Position numbers and translations under genes: made by a program. Of a DNA stretch of 64,000 nt, positions 8,585 through 17,804 are shown piece by piece; within the stretch, counting starts at the first letter, position 1; each line of letters opens with the position of its first letter. This stretch comes from Nitrososphaerota archaeon (GTDB lineage Archaea > Thermoproteota > EX4484-205 > JAAOZP01). The DNA is taken from the NCBI GenBank assembly GCA_011605725.1, contig JAAOZP010000004.1, positions 1 to 64,000 of the forward strand. Reading direction: 5' to 3'. The notes beneath the pieces are model-generated. The model did no database searches. It had not been told where the DNA came from and saw only the letters and a program-made list of their open reading frames with translations.

Positions 8585-9844
8585 ATGAATTCCTTTGAGA
8601 TATTTGAAGCAGCTTCTAAAAGCAGGCTTTTTAAAGATCCATATGTTGAGAAAATATGGGCGCTGATAAAAGATAAAAGCCTTTTTTCTAAATCTGCAGA
8701 TTATTTAATTAAGCTTAGAAAAAGCCTTCTTAGGGATGCGCTAAGCTATTTTTCAAGGCATAGTGATTACTATCGGGAGCTTTTCGAGAGGCTTCGAATA
8801 AGCCCTGGTGAAGCCGAGCTGGAAGACTTGGCGAGGCTCGCAATCCCATCTGATATTCTCCGGGGAGAAGGGCACAAACAATTTCTGATCAAGGATGTGG
8901 AGGAAAACGGTGAGTATTTTATGTCAAGCGGGACAACAAACCCTAATCCCGTAAAGGTCTACAGGAGTCCTCTCGACCTGGCTATAATGATAACGGGCAA
9001 TACCTATCTTTTTGAATATGTATATGGGAAGGAGGTTGAAGCCGGAAAGGGAGTTGCGCTCTTCATGGCTGCTCCAGAGCTCAGGTATAGGCTTAACTTC
9101 GTGGCTTTCGTTCATCTAACTCTAGAGTCCAAGAAAATCCCCCTTCTCTACGGTATGAACCTGATTGAAGGCACTACGGATGGAAAGCCATGGCAGAAGC
9201 TTGTGCCGAATCAGGAGAACATTCTACGTTTCCTGAGAAGCAGGGAAGAGCCGAAACTACTCTTCACCGCACCAGCCGGTGTCTACTTGCTGTCTAAAAA
9301 GTTTGAGGAAATGAATATTGTTCAGAGACTTGTATACAAGTTGTTGAGAATCCTCCCGATAAACCTCGGTAAGGGAGGGGTAATTGTAACGGGTGGTGGC
9401 ACCAAGGGTTTTTCCGACCTGCCGCCCTATGACAAAATAGTGGAATTCTCTAGAAAATACTTTGTTTCACGTGGGCAGGACGGGAGCAGGCAAACTGTTC
9501 CATTCATGGATGTTTTCGGAATGACTGAAACATTAACCGCCATGCTTGATAAGTTTGGAGAAATGGATAAGATACCTCATCCTCTCTCCGAAGTATTTAT
9601 TCTAAATCCAAAAACCTTTGAGTTAGATAGGGATGACTACGCTGAAGGAATTATTGGAATATTTAATCCTTTCACGACATCTTGGCTGGAGGTTTTTTAT
9701 CCTGGCGACATAGTGCGGAGCCACCCTTCCAACAGGTACTACGGGAAGGAATATGTATATGTGAGGCGGCTTAGTGTTGACGAAGGTTGGAGTCTCCAGA
9801 GAGCATGTGGAGGAACACTGGAGGAATTAATGGGTCGAAGCTAG
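8585..9844 (+). CDS. LuxE-like acyl-protein synthetase
   Basis: LuxE-family enzymes activate a carboxylic acid with ATP and hold the acyl group as a thioester for reduction by LuxC. This 419-aa protein has the adenylate-forming loop (SSGTTNPNPVKVY), a Gly-rich strand (VIVTGGGTKGF) and the DVFGMTET motif expected of the ANL-like fold. It is immediately followed by a LuxC-like reductase with zero spacing, so the pair probably forms an acid-to-aldehyde reductase. In archaea the usual fatty acid substrate is not available in quantity; an isoprenoid or other branched acid is possible, which is inference. Confidence 0.8.
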   Translation: MNSFEIFEAASKSRLFKDPYVEKIWALIKDKSLFSKSADYLIKLRKSLLRDALSYFSRHSDYYRELFERLRISPGEAELEDLARLAIPSDILRGEGHKQFLIKDVEENGEYFMSSGTTNPNPVKVYRSPLDLAIMITGNTYLFEYVYGKEVEAGKGVALFMAAPELRYRLNFVAFVHLTLESKKIPLLYGMNLIEGTTDGKPWQKLVPNQENILRFLRSREEPKLLFTAPAGVYLLSKKFEEMNIVQRLVYKLLRILPINLGKGGVIVTGGGTKGFSDLPPYDKIVEFSRKYFVSRGQDGSRQTVPFMDVFGMTETLTAMLDKFGEMDKIPHPLSEVFILNPKTFELDRDDYAEGIIGIFNPFTTSWLEVFYPGDIVRSHPSNRYYGKEYVYVRRLSVDEGWSLQRACGGTLEELMGRS

Positions 9845-11314
9845 TTGGAGAATATGCTCGAGCTTAAGCCGCTTTGCAGTCATGAACATACTACTGTGGA
9901 GAAGAAGCAAGGCAATTATAGAATCCTGGAGATTAGCAGCGAGAGTATTCAGAAGATCTTGTCAGGTGGTTCAACAATCCAGGAAAGGCTTTCAAACATT
10001 GGGATCCGAAAAAGACTCAGGGTAATAGGGGAGATAGGTGAAATATGGAGGGAGAGGCTTAACAGCGGCAGATTTGAAGAGTTGAAAAGAATTCTAGTAA
10101 AAACAACGGGATACTGTGAGAAGCTTATAGAAATGGAGTTTTCACTGGTCCCAATAGTTTTAAACGAGGATAGCATCAAGAAAAACTTGGAGTGTTCGCC
10201 TGCGAGGAATATTGAAGTGCTTGAAAGATTTGTTGAAATCAATGATGGTGAAAGCTTTAGAATTGTTCCAGCAGGTCCGGTTTTAATAATAAGCTCGGGC
10301 AACTCGCTCCTCCCCTCCTTCATTCCTTCTGCAATATCCCTGGCTGCTGGAAACCTCACCATATTAAAACCGTCGCTTTCAAACTATTTAGGAATAGTCG
10401 AGGCATATGGAATACTATCGGAATTAGCCTCGGCTTCCGAGGAGGCGAGGATGATGATGGACGCGCTGATAATAAGCTACTTCACGCACGACAGTGTTTC
10501 ACTAAGACGCCTCTTGGGCGAGTCGGAAATCGGCGTGGTGAACTTTTGGGGAGGTGAGCCTGCGAGAAGCAGCATTACAAAAATTGTTTCAGAAAACCCT
10601 AATCATCCAAGGATCGTTGTCAACGGGCCTTTAACAGGATGCGCCCTTATACATGAAAAGTCGGCTGGCGAGGAGGTTGCTAAAGCCCTGGCAAAAAACA
10701 TTATACTCTATGATCAACAGCTATGCAGCTCCCCAACCTTAGCGTTTTTCATAGGCTCTTGGCAGAACGCTTTTTCCTTCACCCGTATGGTTGAACAGTT
10801 CTTGGAAGAAATAGGAGTGGAATACGAATCTGTCTTAGACGATGCGAGTGTTTTCCTCACGCAATCCGCAAGAAGGATTCTACAGTTGAAGGGTTCTCAC
10901 GTTTTTTCTTCGAAAAACATCAAGAATTTTTGGACACTCGTATTGTCAAAAGGGGGGAGTGTTCTGGATGAAGTGGTTAACCACCTTCCCGGCTTTAACA
11001 TTTATGTGCGCAGAAGGTTTCTGGAGATTGTGGTTGTGGATTCGGTTGAAGAGGCGCTGGAGCATATTAAAAGAATTTCCGGTTCACCGGCCTTTAAAGG
11101 CATCGACGGGATTCAAACCGTCGGATACTCGATTATCACGGAAGAAAAGGAGAAGGTTTTTGAAAAGCTGGCTTCACTCGGAATCTACAGGATTGTGCCG
11201 CTGAGCGACATGTCCATGAGGAGCGCCATCGAACCGTATGACGGGTTTACTCTGCTCTCCGCGTTTACCAAGATAGTTTATCATAGGGATGAGAAAACGT
11301 TTCTGAAGCCATGA
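9845..11314 (+). CDS. LuxC-like acyl-CoA/acyl-protein reductase
   Basis: This is the NADPH-dependent acyl reductase of the aldehyde dehydrogenase superfamily, which converts an enzyme-bound acyl thioester to the aldehyde. The catalytic Cys294 lies in YDQQLCSSPT, and the cofactor region includes ILKPSLSN and VVNFWGGEPA. The 489-aa length matches LuxC. Translation begins at TTG 9845, directly after the upstream TAG, or at the ATG at 9854. Its last codons overlap the SDR gene by 4 bases (ATGA), so all three genes are coupled. There is no luciferase nearby, so this is a reductase pathway and not bioluminescence. Confidence 0.8.
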   Translation: MENMLELKPLCSHEHTTVEKKQGNYRILEISSESIQKILSGGSTIQERLSNIGIRKRLRVIGEIGEIWRERLNSGRFEELKRILVKTTGYCEKLIEMEFSLVPIVLNEDSIKKNLECSPARNIEVLERFVEINDGESFRIVPAGPVLIISSGNSLLPSFIPSAISLAAGNLTILKPSLSNYLGIVEAYGILSELASASEEARMMMDALIISYFTHDSVSLRRLLGESEIGVVNFWGGEPARSSITKIVSENPNHPRIVVNGPLTGCALIHEKSAGEEVAKALAKNIILYDQQLCSSPTLAFFIGSWQNAFSFTRMVEQFLEEIGVEYESVLDDASVFLTQSARRILQLKGSHVFSSKNIKNFWTLVLSKGGSVLDEVVNHLPGFNIYVRRRFLEIVVVDSVEEALEHIKRISGSPAFKGIDGIQTVGYSIITEEKEKVFEKLASLGIYRIVPLSDMSMRSAIEPYDGFTLLSAFTKIVYHRDEKTFLKP

Positions 11315-12306
11315 GGATACTTGTAACCGGAGCCTCGGGTTTTCTGGGTGGTCATCTTGTTGAAGAAATGGTTTCAAAAGGATACGATGTCATCGGCATG
11401 GTTAGAAAAAGCAGTAATACGGGTTTTCTGAAAAGCTTGGGTGTGCAGCTTAGGACCGGGGATCTCACGGTCCCAGAAAGCCTCAGTCAAGCCACTAAGA
11501 ATATTGATATTGTTATTCATCTTGCAGCATACTATACTTTCTTCGGTAAAAAGGATTTGTATAGGAAGATTAACGTTGAAGGCACAAGGATGCTTCTTGA
11601 GGCTGCTTTAACCAATGGTGTGAAAAGATTCATCTATTGTAGTTCTACTGAAGCAATAGGTCCTGTTAGAAACCCGCCGGCGGATGAAGACTCCCCGCCT
11701 AATCCTTCTTACGAGTATGGAAGGTCTAAGCTTGAGGCTGAAAAAGTAGTTAGGAGTTACTGTGGCAGCATTGAATACTCGATCATCAGGCCATCTGGAA
11801 TATATGGTCCAAGGAATGTGAACGACGTTTCCTACTGGTTTATCACAGCCTTCGCGAAAAATGCTCTTCCAACCAGGATCATTGTTGGTGATGGGAAAAA
11901 CCTTATTCAATTTGCTCATGTTAAAGACGTGGTTCAAGGTTTTCTCCTAGTGCTTGAAAAACCAGAAGCGTCCAAAAATCAGACTTATTTCATAAGCGAG
12001 GACAGGGCTTATACTTACCTTGAAGTCTATAAAATCTTGGCAGCATTATGCAATAGGGAACCTCCTAAGATACATGTTCCACCCGTAGTTGCAAAAACCT
12101 TAGTAATGCCGGTGGAACTGTTCAACAGGCTTAGGGGAAAAGTTGATTTCACTTGGAGGATAAGTATCGTTGATGACCTTACCTCCAACAGAGCCTACAG
12201 TGTGAGCAAGGCAATGAGGGATCTCGGGTTTAGGCCAAAATACGATCTTAAGACGGGGCTGAAAGAGACTATAGAATGGTACAGGGAGAACGGTTACATC
12301 AGCTAG
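11311..12306 (+). CDS. NAD-dependent epimerase/dehydratase-type SDR
   Basis: This is an extended short-chain dehydrogenase. The Rossmann motif GASGFLGG is at residues 7-14, and the catalytic pair Tyr136 and Lys140 is in YEYGRSK. The Ser is in the SSTEAIGP strand, and the structural motif HLAAYY is present. The pattern resembles the dihydroflavonol-reductase/3-beta-hydroxysteroid-dehydrogenase branch more than sugar epimerases. Its ATGA overlap with the LuxC-like gene puts it in the same pathway, perhaps acting on the aldehyde or on a keto or hydroxy derivative of the same lipid-like substrate. The exact reaction cannot be read from sequence. Confidence 0.8.
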   Translation: MRILVTGASGFLGGHLVEEMVSKGYDVIGMVRKSSNTGFLKSLGVQLRTGDLTVPESLSQATKNIDIVIHLAAYYTFFGKKDLYRKINVEGTRMLLEAALTNGVKRFIYCSSTEAIGPVRNPPADEDSPPNPSYEYGRSKLEAEKVVRSYCGSIEYSIIRPSGIYGPRNVNDVSYWFITAFAKNALPTRIIVGDGKNLIQFAHVKDVVQGFLLVLEKPEASKNQTYFISEDRAYTYLEVYKILAALCNREPPKIHVPPVVAKTLVMPVELFNRLRGKVDFTWRISIVDDLTSNRAYSVSKAMRDLGFRPKYDLKTGLKETIEWYRENGYIS

Positions 12307-12366
12307 TTATTAGGACCTGGCGAGGAACAATTTTATCTTTAACCGTTCTGTACATACATAAGCATA

Positions 12367-13059
12367 ATGGAGATTAGAGTACTCTTAGGGACCGTTGACA
12401 GCTCAATCGTCGACTCCGACGCAGTTGTAGCTATAGATGTCTTACGTTCCTCTACGACAATATTGACTGCTTTAGCGAATGGTGCTGAAAGCGTTATTCC
12501 GGCTGCATCAACAGATGAAGCCCTAAGCATAGGATCGAAGTTTCAAGCACTAGTCGGCGGGGAGGTTAACAGCGTTAGGCCTCCAATGTTTCAACTCGGA
12601 AATTCGCCTCTGGAATATGTTCGGGAAAGAATAGGTGGGAAAACAATTGTGCTCTATACTTCCAGTGGAACCAGGCTCCTGAGGTTCCTGATGGCTGTTT
12701 CGAAAAAAGTTCTTGTGGGCGCGGTGGTCAACGTCTCCTCCTTGGTGGAACACTTGGAGAAAACGGGTTTTGACAGGGTGACCATCATTACGGCAGGTAG
12801 AATCGGTTCCCCAGCACTTGAAGACTCATATTGCGCTGGCCTCATCGTTAAGAATCTCTCATGGAGGAAATGCGACAGGAATGCGGAGATTGTGATGAAG
12901 ATTGCTGAACTCGACATAAATATCGTGAAGAAGTCGCTTCATGCTTTGGAGCTAGTTAAACTCGGATTAGAGAGGGATGTTGACTACTCTCTTACTCCTG
13001 ACAGTGTTAGAGTCGTGGCTGCAGCTGTTCCTTTCAAGGGATGTATCCGGCTCCTTTAA
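12367..13059 (+). CDS. comB: 2-phosphosulfolactate phosphatase
   Basis: ComB hydrolyses 2-phosphosulfolactate to sulfolactate, a step in coenzyme M synthesis in methanogens; homologues also occur outside them. Family landmarks include AIDVLRSSTTIL near the N-terminus, a GGEVN strand with QLGNSPLEY, the TSSGTR block, and the metal or phosphate region TAGRIGSPALEDSYCAG. The length of 230 aa is normal. It stands alone after the SDR operon and ends 26 bases inside the convergent SWIM protein gene. No other coenzyme M gene is in the window, so the physiological role here may differ. Confidence 0.8.
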   Translation: MEIRVLLGTVDSSIVDSDAVVAIDVLRSSTTILTALANGAESVIPAASTDEALSIGSKFQALVGGEVNSVRPPMFQLGNSPLEYVRERIGGKTIVLYTSSGTRLLRFLMAVSKKVLVGAVVNVSSLVEHLEKTGFDRVTIITAGRIGSPALEDSYCAGLIVKNLSWRKCDRNAEIVMKIAELDINIVKKSLHALELVKLGLERDVDYSLTPDSVRVVAAAVPFKGCIRLL

Positions 13060-13336
13060 CAACTCCTTTCTTCAACATTCTTCTTTGCTCCTTGTTCTGC
13101 TCATATATTCTAACAGCCAACGAGTGTGAACAAATTCTCCTCTTTAAATAACCTAGGCAGCTGCAGTTGTAATTGCCATACGCATCTCTAGAAACTATGT
13201 AAACCCCGTGATCGCCTTTAACTTCATAACTGGATTTATCCAGCTGGCTGATCCTCTTCTCTCTGAGAATCGTCCTCGCCTTCAACACGAGCTTCTCCAC
13301 TCCTGTCGCTTCCTTCTTACCGCTTTCTTCACCCAT
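13034..13336 (-). CDS. Small SWIM zinc-finger protein
   Basis: This 100-aa protein carries one SWIM motif of the C-x-C-x(n)-C-x-H type, NCSCLGYLKRRICSHSLA, at about residues 57-74. An N-terminal basic helix precedes it. SWIM domains bind zinc and occur in DNA- or protein-binding contexts; in archaea, small stand-alone SWIM proteins are common and are associated with recombination factors. It is convergent with comB and overlaps its 3' end by 26 bases. The motif is clear; the partner is unknown. Confidence 0.75.
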   Translation of the reverse strand: MGEESGKKEATGVEKLVLKARTILREKRISQLDKSSYEVKGDHGVYIVSRDAYGNYNCSCLGYLKRRICSHSLAVRIYEQNKEQRRMLKKGVVKGAGYIP

Positions 13337-13432
13337 TTCCTCAAGACCTCTGTTCAGATAGCTTCATCCAAGCGTTTTTAAGATTTCCATGAGTGTTATG
13401 ATGCCTAAATCGCCTGGGAAACCGGGTATAGA

Positions 13433-14728
13433 TTAAGACAAGCTGGTAAGCCCCTCTGGAAACTCCAATCCAAAGTCTGAAATTCTCTTCTTAACCATGT
13501 TCATTATCTTCCTGCCTGTGAGCCTCCTAATGTTGTTCGGCCTCAGTATTCCTATGTCTGTCACGATTGCCGTTACGAATTTCGGCGGAGTCACGTCGAA
13601 AGCAGGGTTGAAAATTCTCACCTGTCCTCTTCCAGGCTCATGTGTCACAATGCTTTCTGAAGGTGGCCACTCTTCCAAGGCTTTTTCGGAAATCAATCCC
13701 CTACTCTTCATGTCTTTCGCGATCAGGCTGTAAGGGTATGTTACTTCATCAATGCTTCTCTCCTCAATCTCTATGTCGCTTCCCTTTTTAACGTCAAGCG
13801 ATATTGTAGAATAGGAGGTTGCGTAGTAAAAAGGCGCTTTGAAATACTTGAAAAGCCTAGCGATATCGGCTGAACCCACCTTGTTAGCTACTGAACCGTC
13901 TCTAGCCACTCTGTCAGCCCCCAGAATAGCCTTATTCACACCCAGTCTCTCGAACGATATTGAAACCATATTGTCGGTAATTATTGTTGTAGGAATCCCA
14001 ACCCTTTTCAGCTCCCACACGGTCAACCTATATCCTTGACTCCTTGGTCTCGTCTCTTTTGAGACAACCTTAACGTCAACACCGTTTGAGTACGCTTCCT
14101 CTATTATGCCTAAAGCATGTCCCATCAATGTGGAGGAGAGGCTTCCGCCGTTGCAGTGCGTCATGATAACGTCGCCGTTTCTCACGATCCTTAAGCCGTA
14201 GGTACGCATATAGTAGTTTAAAGCCATGTCCTGGGCAAGTATGAAGTCTGAGATTTTGCGTAAAGCATCAATGGTTTTCTCCAGGCTTTTCGTCTCATCG
14301 TAAATCTTCTTACAATAGTTGTAGGCTAGCAGCGTGGCCCAAGCCAACGGGGCTGCAGTGGGCCTTGCGTAAGCTATTTCCTGAGCCATCTGGCTTAACT
14401 GTCTAAGCGGGTCTGACCCATGCTTAGCCTGCAAGGCGCCTACAAGCAGGGTGTAAGCACCGGCAACACCTATTGCCTGAGACCCTCTCACAACCATGTT
14501 TTTTATTGCCTTAACTCCATCCTTCCAGTCGCCTATTTCCTGTGTAGTGACTTCGAAAGGAAGCTTATTCTGGTCTAGGAGAATAAGCTTGTCTTTCTCA
14601 TGATTATACCAGAGGGTTACTGGGAGGCTCGTCTTCTTATGCAGGGGGAGGCCCAGCGCAGGGTCCTCATCAAGCCCCAGCCTGTCTGAAACATGTTTCA
14701 AGTACTCCAATTCAGGTTTTTCAATCAC
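13433..14728 (-). CDS. mtnA: S-methyl-5-thioribose-1-phosphate isomerase (aIF2B-like family)
   Basis: This enzyme isomerises methylthioribose-1-phosphate to methylthioribulose-1-phosphate in methionine salvage. Active-site signatures are present: VRGSQAIGVAGAY, Cys192 in MTHCNGGS, the ETRPRSQGYRLT segment and Asp272 in LGADRVARDG with NKVGS. At 431 aa it is about 80 longer than many MtnA proteins, with extra sequence at the N-terminus and around residue 330. The related ribose-1,5-bisphosphate isomerases share much of this pattern, so that activity is an alternative. The MTA phosphorylase at 22,972 supports methionine salvage. Only 40 bases separate it from the divergent DeoC-like gene. Confidence 0.8.
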   Translation of the reverse strand: MIEKPELEYLKHVSDRLGLDEDPALGLPLHKKTSLPVTLWYNHEKDKLILLDQNKLPFEVTTQEIGDWKDGVKAIKNMVVRGSQAIGVAGAYTLLVGALQAKHGSDPLRQLSQMAQEIAYARPTAAPLAWATLLAYNYCKKIYDETKSLEKTIDALRKISDFILAQDMALNYYMRTYGLRIVRNGDVIMTHCNGGSLSSTLMGHALGIIEEAYSNGVDVKVVSKETRPRSQGYRLTVWELKRVGIPTTIITDNMVSISFERLGVNKAILGADRVARDGSVANKVGSADIARLFKYFKAPFYYATSYSTISLDVKKGSDIEIEERSIDEVTYPYSLIAKDMKSRGLISEKALEEWPPSESIVTHEPGRGQVRIFNPAFDVTPPKFVTAIVTDIGILRPNNIRRLTGRKIMNMVKKRISDFGLEFPEGLTSLS

Positions 14729-14768
14729 CCGGGAAGTTTTTATCTTTATCCCCTTTTAAGCATCAGGG

Positions 14769-15473
14769 ATGAGACGTGACGTTGGAAGGAGGGAGGCGGG
14801 TTTCTTCAAACCCGCGGAGGTGATAATCGCCTCTGAAGTTAGGCCTGGTGTTAAGCCGAGCGATATCAATGGAGTCTGCACTGAGGCTTTGAGACACGGC
14901 GTCAGGGTCGTCTGTATACCCAGCGTATACCTTGGAGAGGCTGCTGTCTTTGAAAACACTGGCTTAAAGCTGTCTACTATGATATCTTTTCCAACCGGTC
15001 TGGCGCCTGTCGATCTGAAAATGATGGAGATTATGCTCGCTTCTGAGCATGGTGTTGAGGAAATATACTTCTACCCGAATTTGGGAAACTACTTGGACAG
15101 TAGGATCGTAGAATTCGAATCCGAGCTCTCTAGAATTGCGGAGGGGTCTCAGCTAGTCGGCCTGAAAAGCGTTAAACCGGTTGTCGAGATGGATATGGTT
15201 TCGGAGAAACAGCTGAGAGAAATCATCAGTATTTTCAGAACATCTGGTTTCGACACGGTGGTTATCTCATCAGGCTTCGGCTTGAGAAACATGGGTTCTG
15301 AGGAGCTGAGGGTTTTGAACACTGTTGAACAAGATGTTATGATTGAGGCCCACTGCAGGTTGAGGTCTCTACGGGATTTGCAAAGCCTTGTTGAAAACAG
15401 GGTTTGCAAAGTATGTACAGTAGACTATAAGATTGTTTTGGAAGAAGGCTCTGAAAAACGGCTTGAGGAGTAG
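14769..15473 (+). CDS. DeoC/LacD-fold aldolase-like protein without the canonical Schiff-base lysine
   Basis: The protein follows the deoxyribose-phosphate aldolase pattern in its N-terminal half (GVRVVCIPSVYLG, STMISFPTG, YPNLGN) and in the later strand VVISSGFG. In DeoC enzymes this last strand is normally VKTSTGF, with Lys forming the Schiff base. Here the Lys position is Val. The distal Lys of the usual SGG region is not evident either (VMIEAHCRLRS). Several Lys residues remain in LKSVKPVVEMD, so another lysine could serve. Length is 234 aa. It is divergent from mtnA across 40 bases and may belong to the same sugar-phosphate pathway. Confidence 0.6.
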   Translation: MRRDVGRREAGFFKPAEVIIASEVRPGVKPSDINGVCTEALRHGVRVVCIPSVYLGEAAVFENTGLKLSTMISFPTGLAPVDLKMMEIMLASEHGVEEIYFYPNLGNYLDSRIVEFESELSRIAEGSQLVGLKSVKPVVEMDMVSEKQLREIISIFRTSGFDTVVISSGFGLRNMGSEELRVLNTVEQDVMIEAHCRLRSLRDLQSLVENRVCKVCTVDYKIVLEEGSEKRLEE

Positions 15474-15519
15474 TTTTATGGAAAAACATATATTTGGATT
15501 CTAAGGGGTCATCATAGCT

Positions 15520-16692
15520 TTGCCATCTTACAGGATTGCTTTAATGCCCGGCGACGGGATTGGGCCTGAGGTTGTGAGGGAGGCTGTTAAAGTAGGAGGC
15601 GGTCTGCTTGAAGCCATGGGCGTCCAGTTTTCCTTCGAAGAGTTTCCTAATGGTGCTGACCATTATCTTAAAACCGGTGAAACGCTTTCAGACTATACTT
15701 TAAAGAGGTTGAAGGGTTTTGATGCTATTTTCTTCGGGGCTGTTGGAGACCCAAGAGTTAAGCCGGGAGTTCTTGAGAAGGGTATTCTGCTGAGAATGCG
15801 TTTCCATCTTGATCTTTACGTTAACCTTCGTCCAGTCCGGCTTCTTAAAGGTGTTGAAACACCTTTAAAAATACCTGGGGGCAGTAGTGTTGACTTTGTA
15901 GTTATACGTGAAAACACTGAGGATTTCTACGTCGACATGGGTGGGAGGGTGTCTGAAGGATGCTCGAAGGTCTTCGAGTATACTGTTGAAACCGGCGGGG
16001 CCAGAGGAAGCAGATACAGGGTTGAGGTTGAAAGTAAGCACGGCGAGGCTTTTCAAATAGGAGTGATATCGGTTAAGGGTGCTGAAAGAATAATAAGGTA
16101 TGGTTTTGAATATGCTGTTAGAAAGGGCTTGAAACTCATAACCTTCATAGATAAGGCTAACGTGCTTACTGAAGCATACGGTCTGTGGAGAGATGTTGTT
16201 GAGAAAGTAGGCGAGGAGTACAGTGGGAAGGTTAAGAGGGAATTCATGTATGTTGATGCTGCGGCGCTTCACATGGTTTTAAACCCTGGGCGCTTCAAGA
16301 TAATTGTCGCTCCAAACATGTTCGGAGACATTTTAACAGATCTGGGGGCTGCGATCCAGGGTGGTCTGGGTTTCGCGCCGAGTGGAAACATTAATCCCAA
16401 CGGGGTCTCGATGTTTGAGCCCGTGCATGGGAGCGCTCCGGATAAGGCTGGCATGAACATAGCTAACCCTGTTGCAGCAATACTCTCCTTCTCCCTCATG
16501 CTTGAACACTTATGGAGTAGAAGTGGAGATAAACGTCTCCTCGAGGCTTCAAAGATAATTGAGACGGCTGTGGAGAACGTTTTAGCAAGTGGCAGGTGCA
16601 GGACTCCGGATATGGGTGGAGACTCTAAGACGAGCGAAATGGGAGACGCTGTTCTCGAAGAATCTAAACACTTATTGTCAGATGGAAGATGA
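15520..16692 (+). CDS. Isopropylmalate/isocitrate dehydrogenase family enzyme
   Basis: This is a beta-decarboxylating dehydrogenase using NAD(P) and a divalent metal. Visible are MPGDGIGPEVV at the N-terminus, the substrate loop LLRMRFHLDLYVNLRP, VIRENTEDFY, IDKANVL and the metal-binding NMFGDILTDLGA. The cofactor region EPVHGSAPDKAG follows. The LRMRFHLDLYVNLRPV loop is closer to isopropylmalate or tartrate dehydrogenases than to isocitrate dehydrogenase. No leucine pathway genes are adjacent, so the substrate stays open. Translation starts at TTG 15520, preceded by AAGGGGT. The stop overlaps the next gene by 4 bases. Confidence 0.8.
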   Translation: MPSYRIALMPGDGIGPEVVREAVKVGGGLLEAMGVQFSFEEFPNGADHYLKTGETLSDYTLKRLKGFDAIFFGAVGDPRVKPGVLEKGILLRMRFHLDLYVNLRPVRLLKGVETPLKIPGGSSVDFVVIRENTEDFYVDMGGRVSEGCSKVFEYTVETGGARGSRYRVEVESKHGEAFQIGVISVKGAERIIRYGFEYAVRKGLKLITFIDKANVLTEAYGLWRDVVEKVGEEYSGKVKREFMYVDAAALHMVLNPGRFKIIVAPNMFGDILTDLGAAIQGGLGFAPSGNINPNGVSMFEPVHGSAPDKAGMNIANPVAAILSFSLMLEHLWSRSGDKRLLEASKIIETAVENVLASGRCRTPDMGGDSKTSEMGDAVLEESKHLLSDGR

Positions 16693-17804
16693 AAAGTCTG
16701 ATCTTCAAGAAAGACGGGCTTAACAAGCTTAGTGCAAGCTATATTCCTGAAAAGCTTCCCAGCAGAGAAGAGCACCGGCTTGAGATATTCAATACTGTAA
16801 TAGGCTTCATCGAGGGAAAGCTTCCTCTGAAAGCTATTGTTTTAAACGGTCCAAGCGGCTCCGGTAAAACTGTAACTGTAAAGAAGGCTTCCGAGCAGGT
16901 TTTGAATTACTGTAACCAGAAAGGTATTAAGATTGAATACCGCCATTTAAACACTAGGTTCGCCTCTTCAGACTTCACCCTCGCGCAGATGATTGCGCTC
17001 AGCCTAATGCCAAACATACCGGGCAGGGGATACAGCAGTAAGGAGCTCCTGTTCACAATCTTCGACTACCTTGAAAAATCGGGCAAGAGCTTCCTTCTCG
17101 TCTTGGACGATTTCGACAGCTTCCTAAGCGGGGTTAGAAGCAGGTTTTTCACAGATCTTTTAAAAATTTCGGAGGAGTATGAGGGCAGGGTTAAGGTAAT
17201 CCTGATACTCATCGGGATAGAGGATGTTTCCAAGAAGGTTAAAGACTCTTGGGCGACATCCTTCTTCTGGAGGATAGGCAGAAGCTTTAAACCATACAGT
17301 GCTGAAGAAATATCTGTTATACTGAAAGATAGGGTGGAACTCTCTTTTAACGAGAATAGTGTCGACGACTCTCTTATATATTTGATGGGCAGGATGACTG
17401 AAAGATTCGGATATGGTTCGGCTAGATACGGCATCGAGCTTTTGCTTACAAGCGGGCTTAACGCGAGCTATGAGGGTTCTTCCAAGGTTGTTGCCGAGCA
17501 TGTGAGAGAAGCCCAGTATAGGATTGAAAGCATTATTACCCCGGCGGATTTGAAAACACTTTTCTCTCAGGACCCTGAAATACACAGGCTTGTTGAAAGG
17601 CTTATACGTGTTTTCGAGTCTTGCGAGGAGCCTTTCGTAGACTTTAAAACGCTTGAGGAGCATGGTGTGAGAACGAGAGATAGCGGTGTAATGGAGAGGC
17701 TTAAGAGGCTACACTTGGAGGGTCTCCTGGACTACAATCCGTCTCGGAAGGAGCTCGCATTGATAGGGATGCCCCTCCGGCTTCTTCAACAGGCTTTCGA
17801 CTAG
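16689..17804 (+). CDS. Orc1/Cdc6-like AAA+ ATPase
   Basis: This 371-aa protein has Walker A GPSGSGKT (residues 54-61), Walker B FLLVLDDFDSF, and a sensor-2-like segment GSARYGIELL in place of the usual GDLRKALD. A C-terminal winged-helix region ends the chain (DFKTLEEHGVRTRDSGVMERLKRL). Orc1/Cdc6 proteins bind replication origins and load the helicase. I see no obvious origin repeats in the flanks, and the gene overlaps an unrelated dehydrogenase by 4 bases, so this may be a divergent paralogue and not the main initiator. Its 3' end overlaps the convergent VTT-domain gene by about 100 bases. Confidence 0.75.
   Translation: MKSLIFKKDGLNKLSASYIPEKLPSREEHRLEIFNTVIGFIEGKLPLKAIVLNGPSGSGKTVTVKKASEQVLNYCNQKGIKIEYRHLNTRFASSDFTLAQMIALSLMPNIPGRGYSSKELLFTIFDYLEKSGKSFLLVLDDFDSFLSGVRSRFFTDLLKISEEYEGRVKVILILIGIEDVSKKVKDSWATSFFWRIGRSFKPYSAEEISVILKDRVELSFNENSVDDSLIYLMGRMTERFGYGSARYGIELLLTSGLNASYEGSSKVVAEHVREAQYRIESIITPADLKTLFSQDPEIHRLVERLIRVFESCEEPFVDFKTLEEHGVRTRDSGVMERLKRLHLEGLLDYNPSRKELALIGMPLRLLQQAFD

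Noticed and set aside
8585..11314. A bioluminescence (lux) operon
   Set aside because: LuxE- and LuxC-like genes are present, but there are no luciferase (luxA/luxB) genes. An SDR follows instead.
13034..13059. A frameshift at the comB 3' end
   Set aside because: The overlap with the SWIM protein is a normal convergent overlap; both proteins have sensible ends.
16689..17804. A replication origin next to the Orc1/Cdc6-like gene
   Set aside because: The gene is packed between two others with 3' and 5' overlaps, leaving no intergenic space, and I see no origin-recognition-box repeats or AT-rich unwinding stretch.
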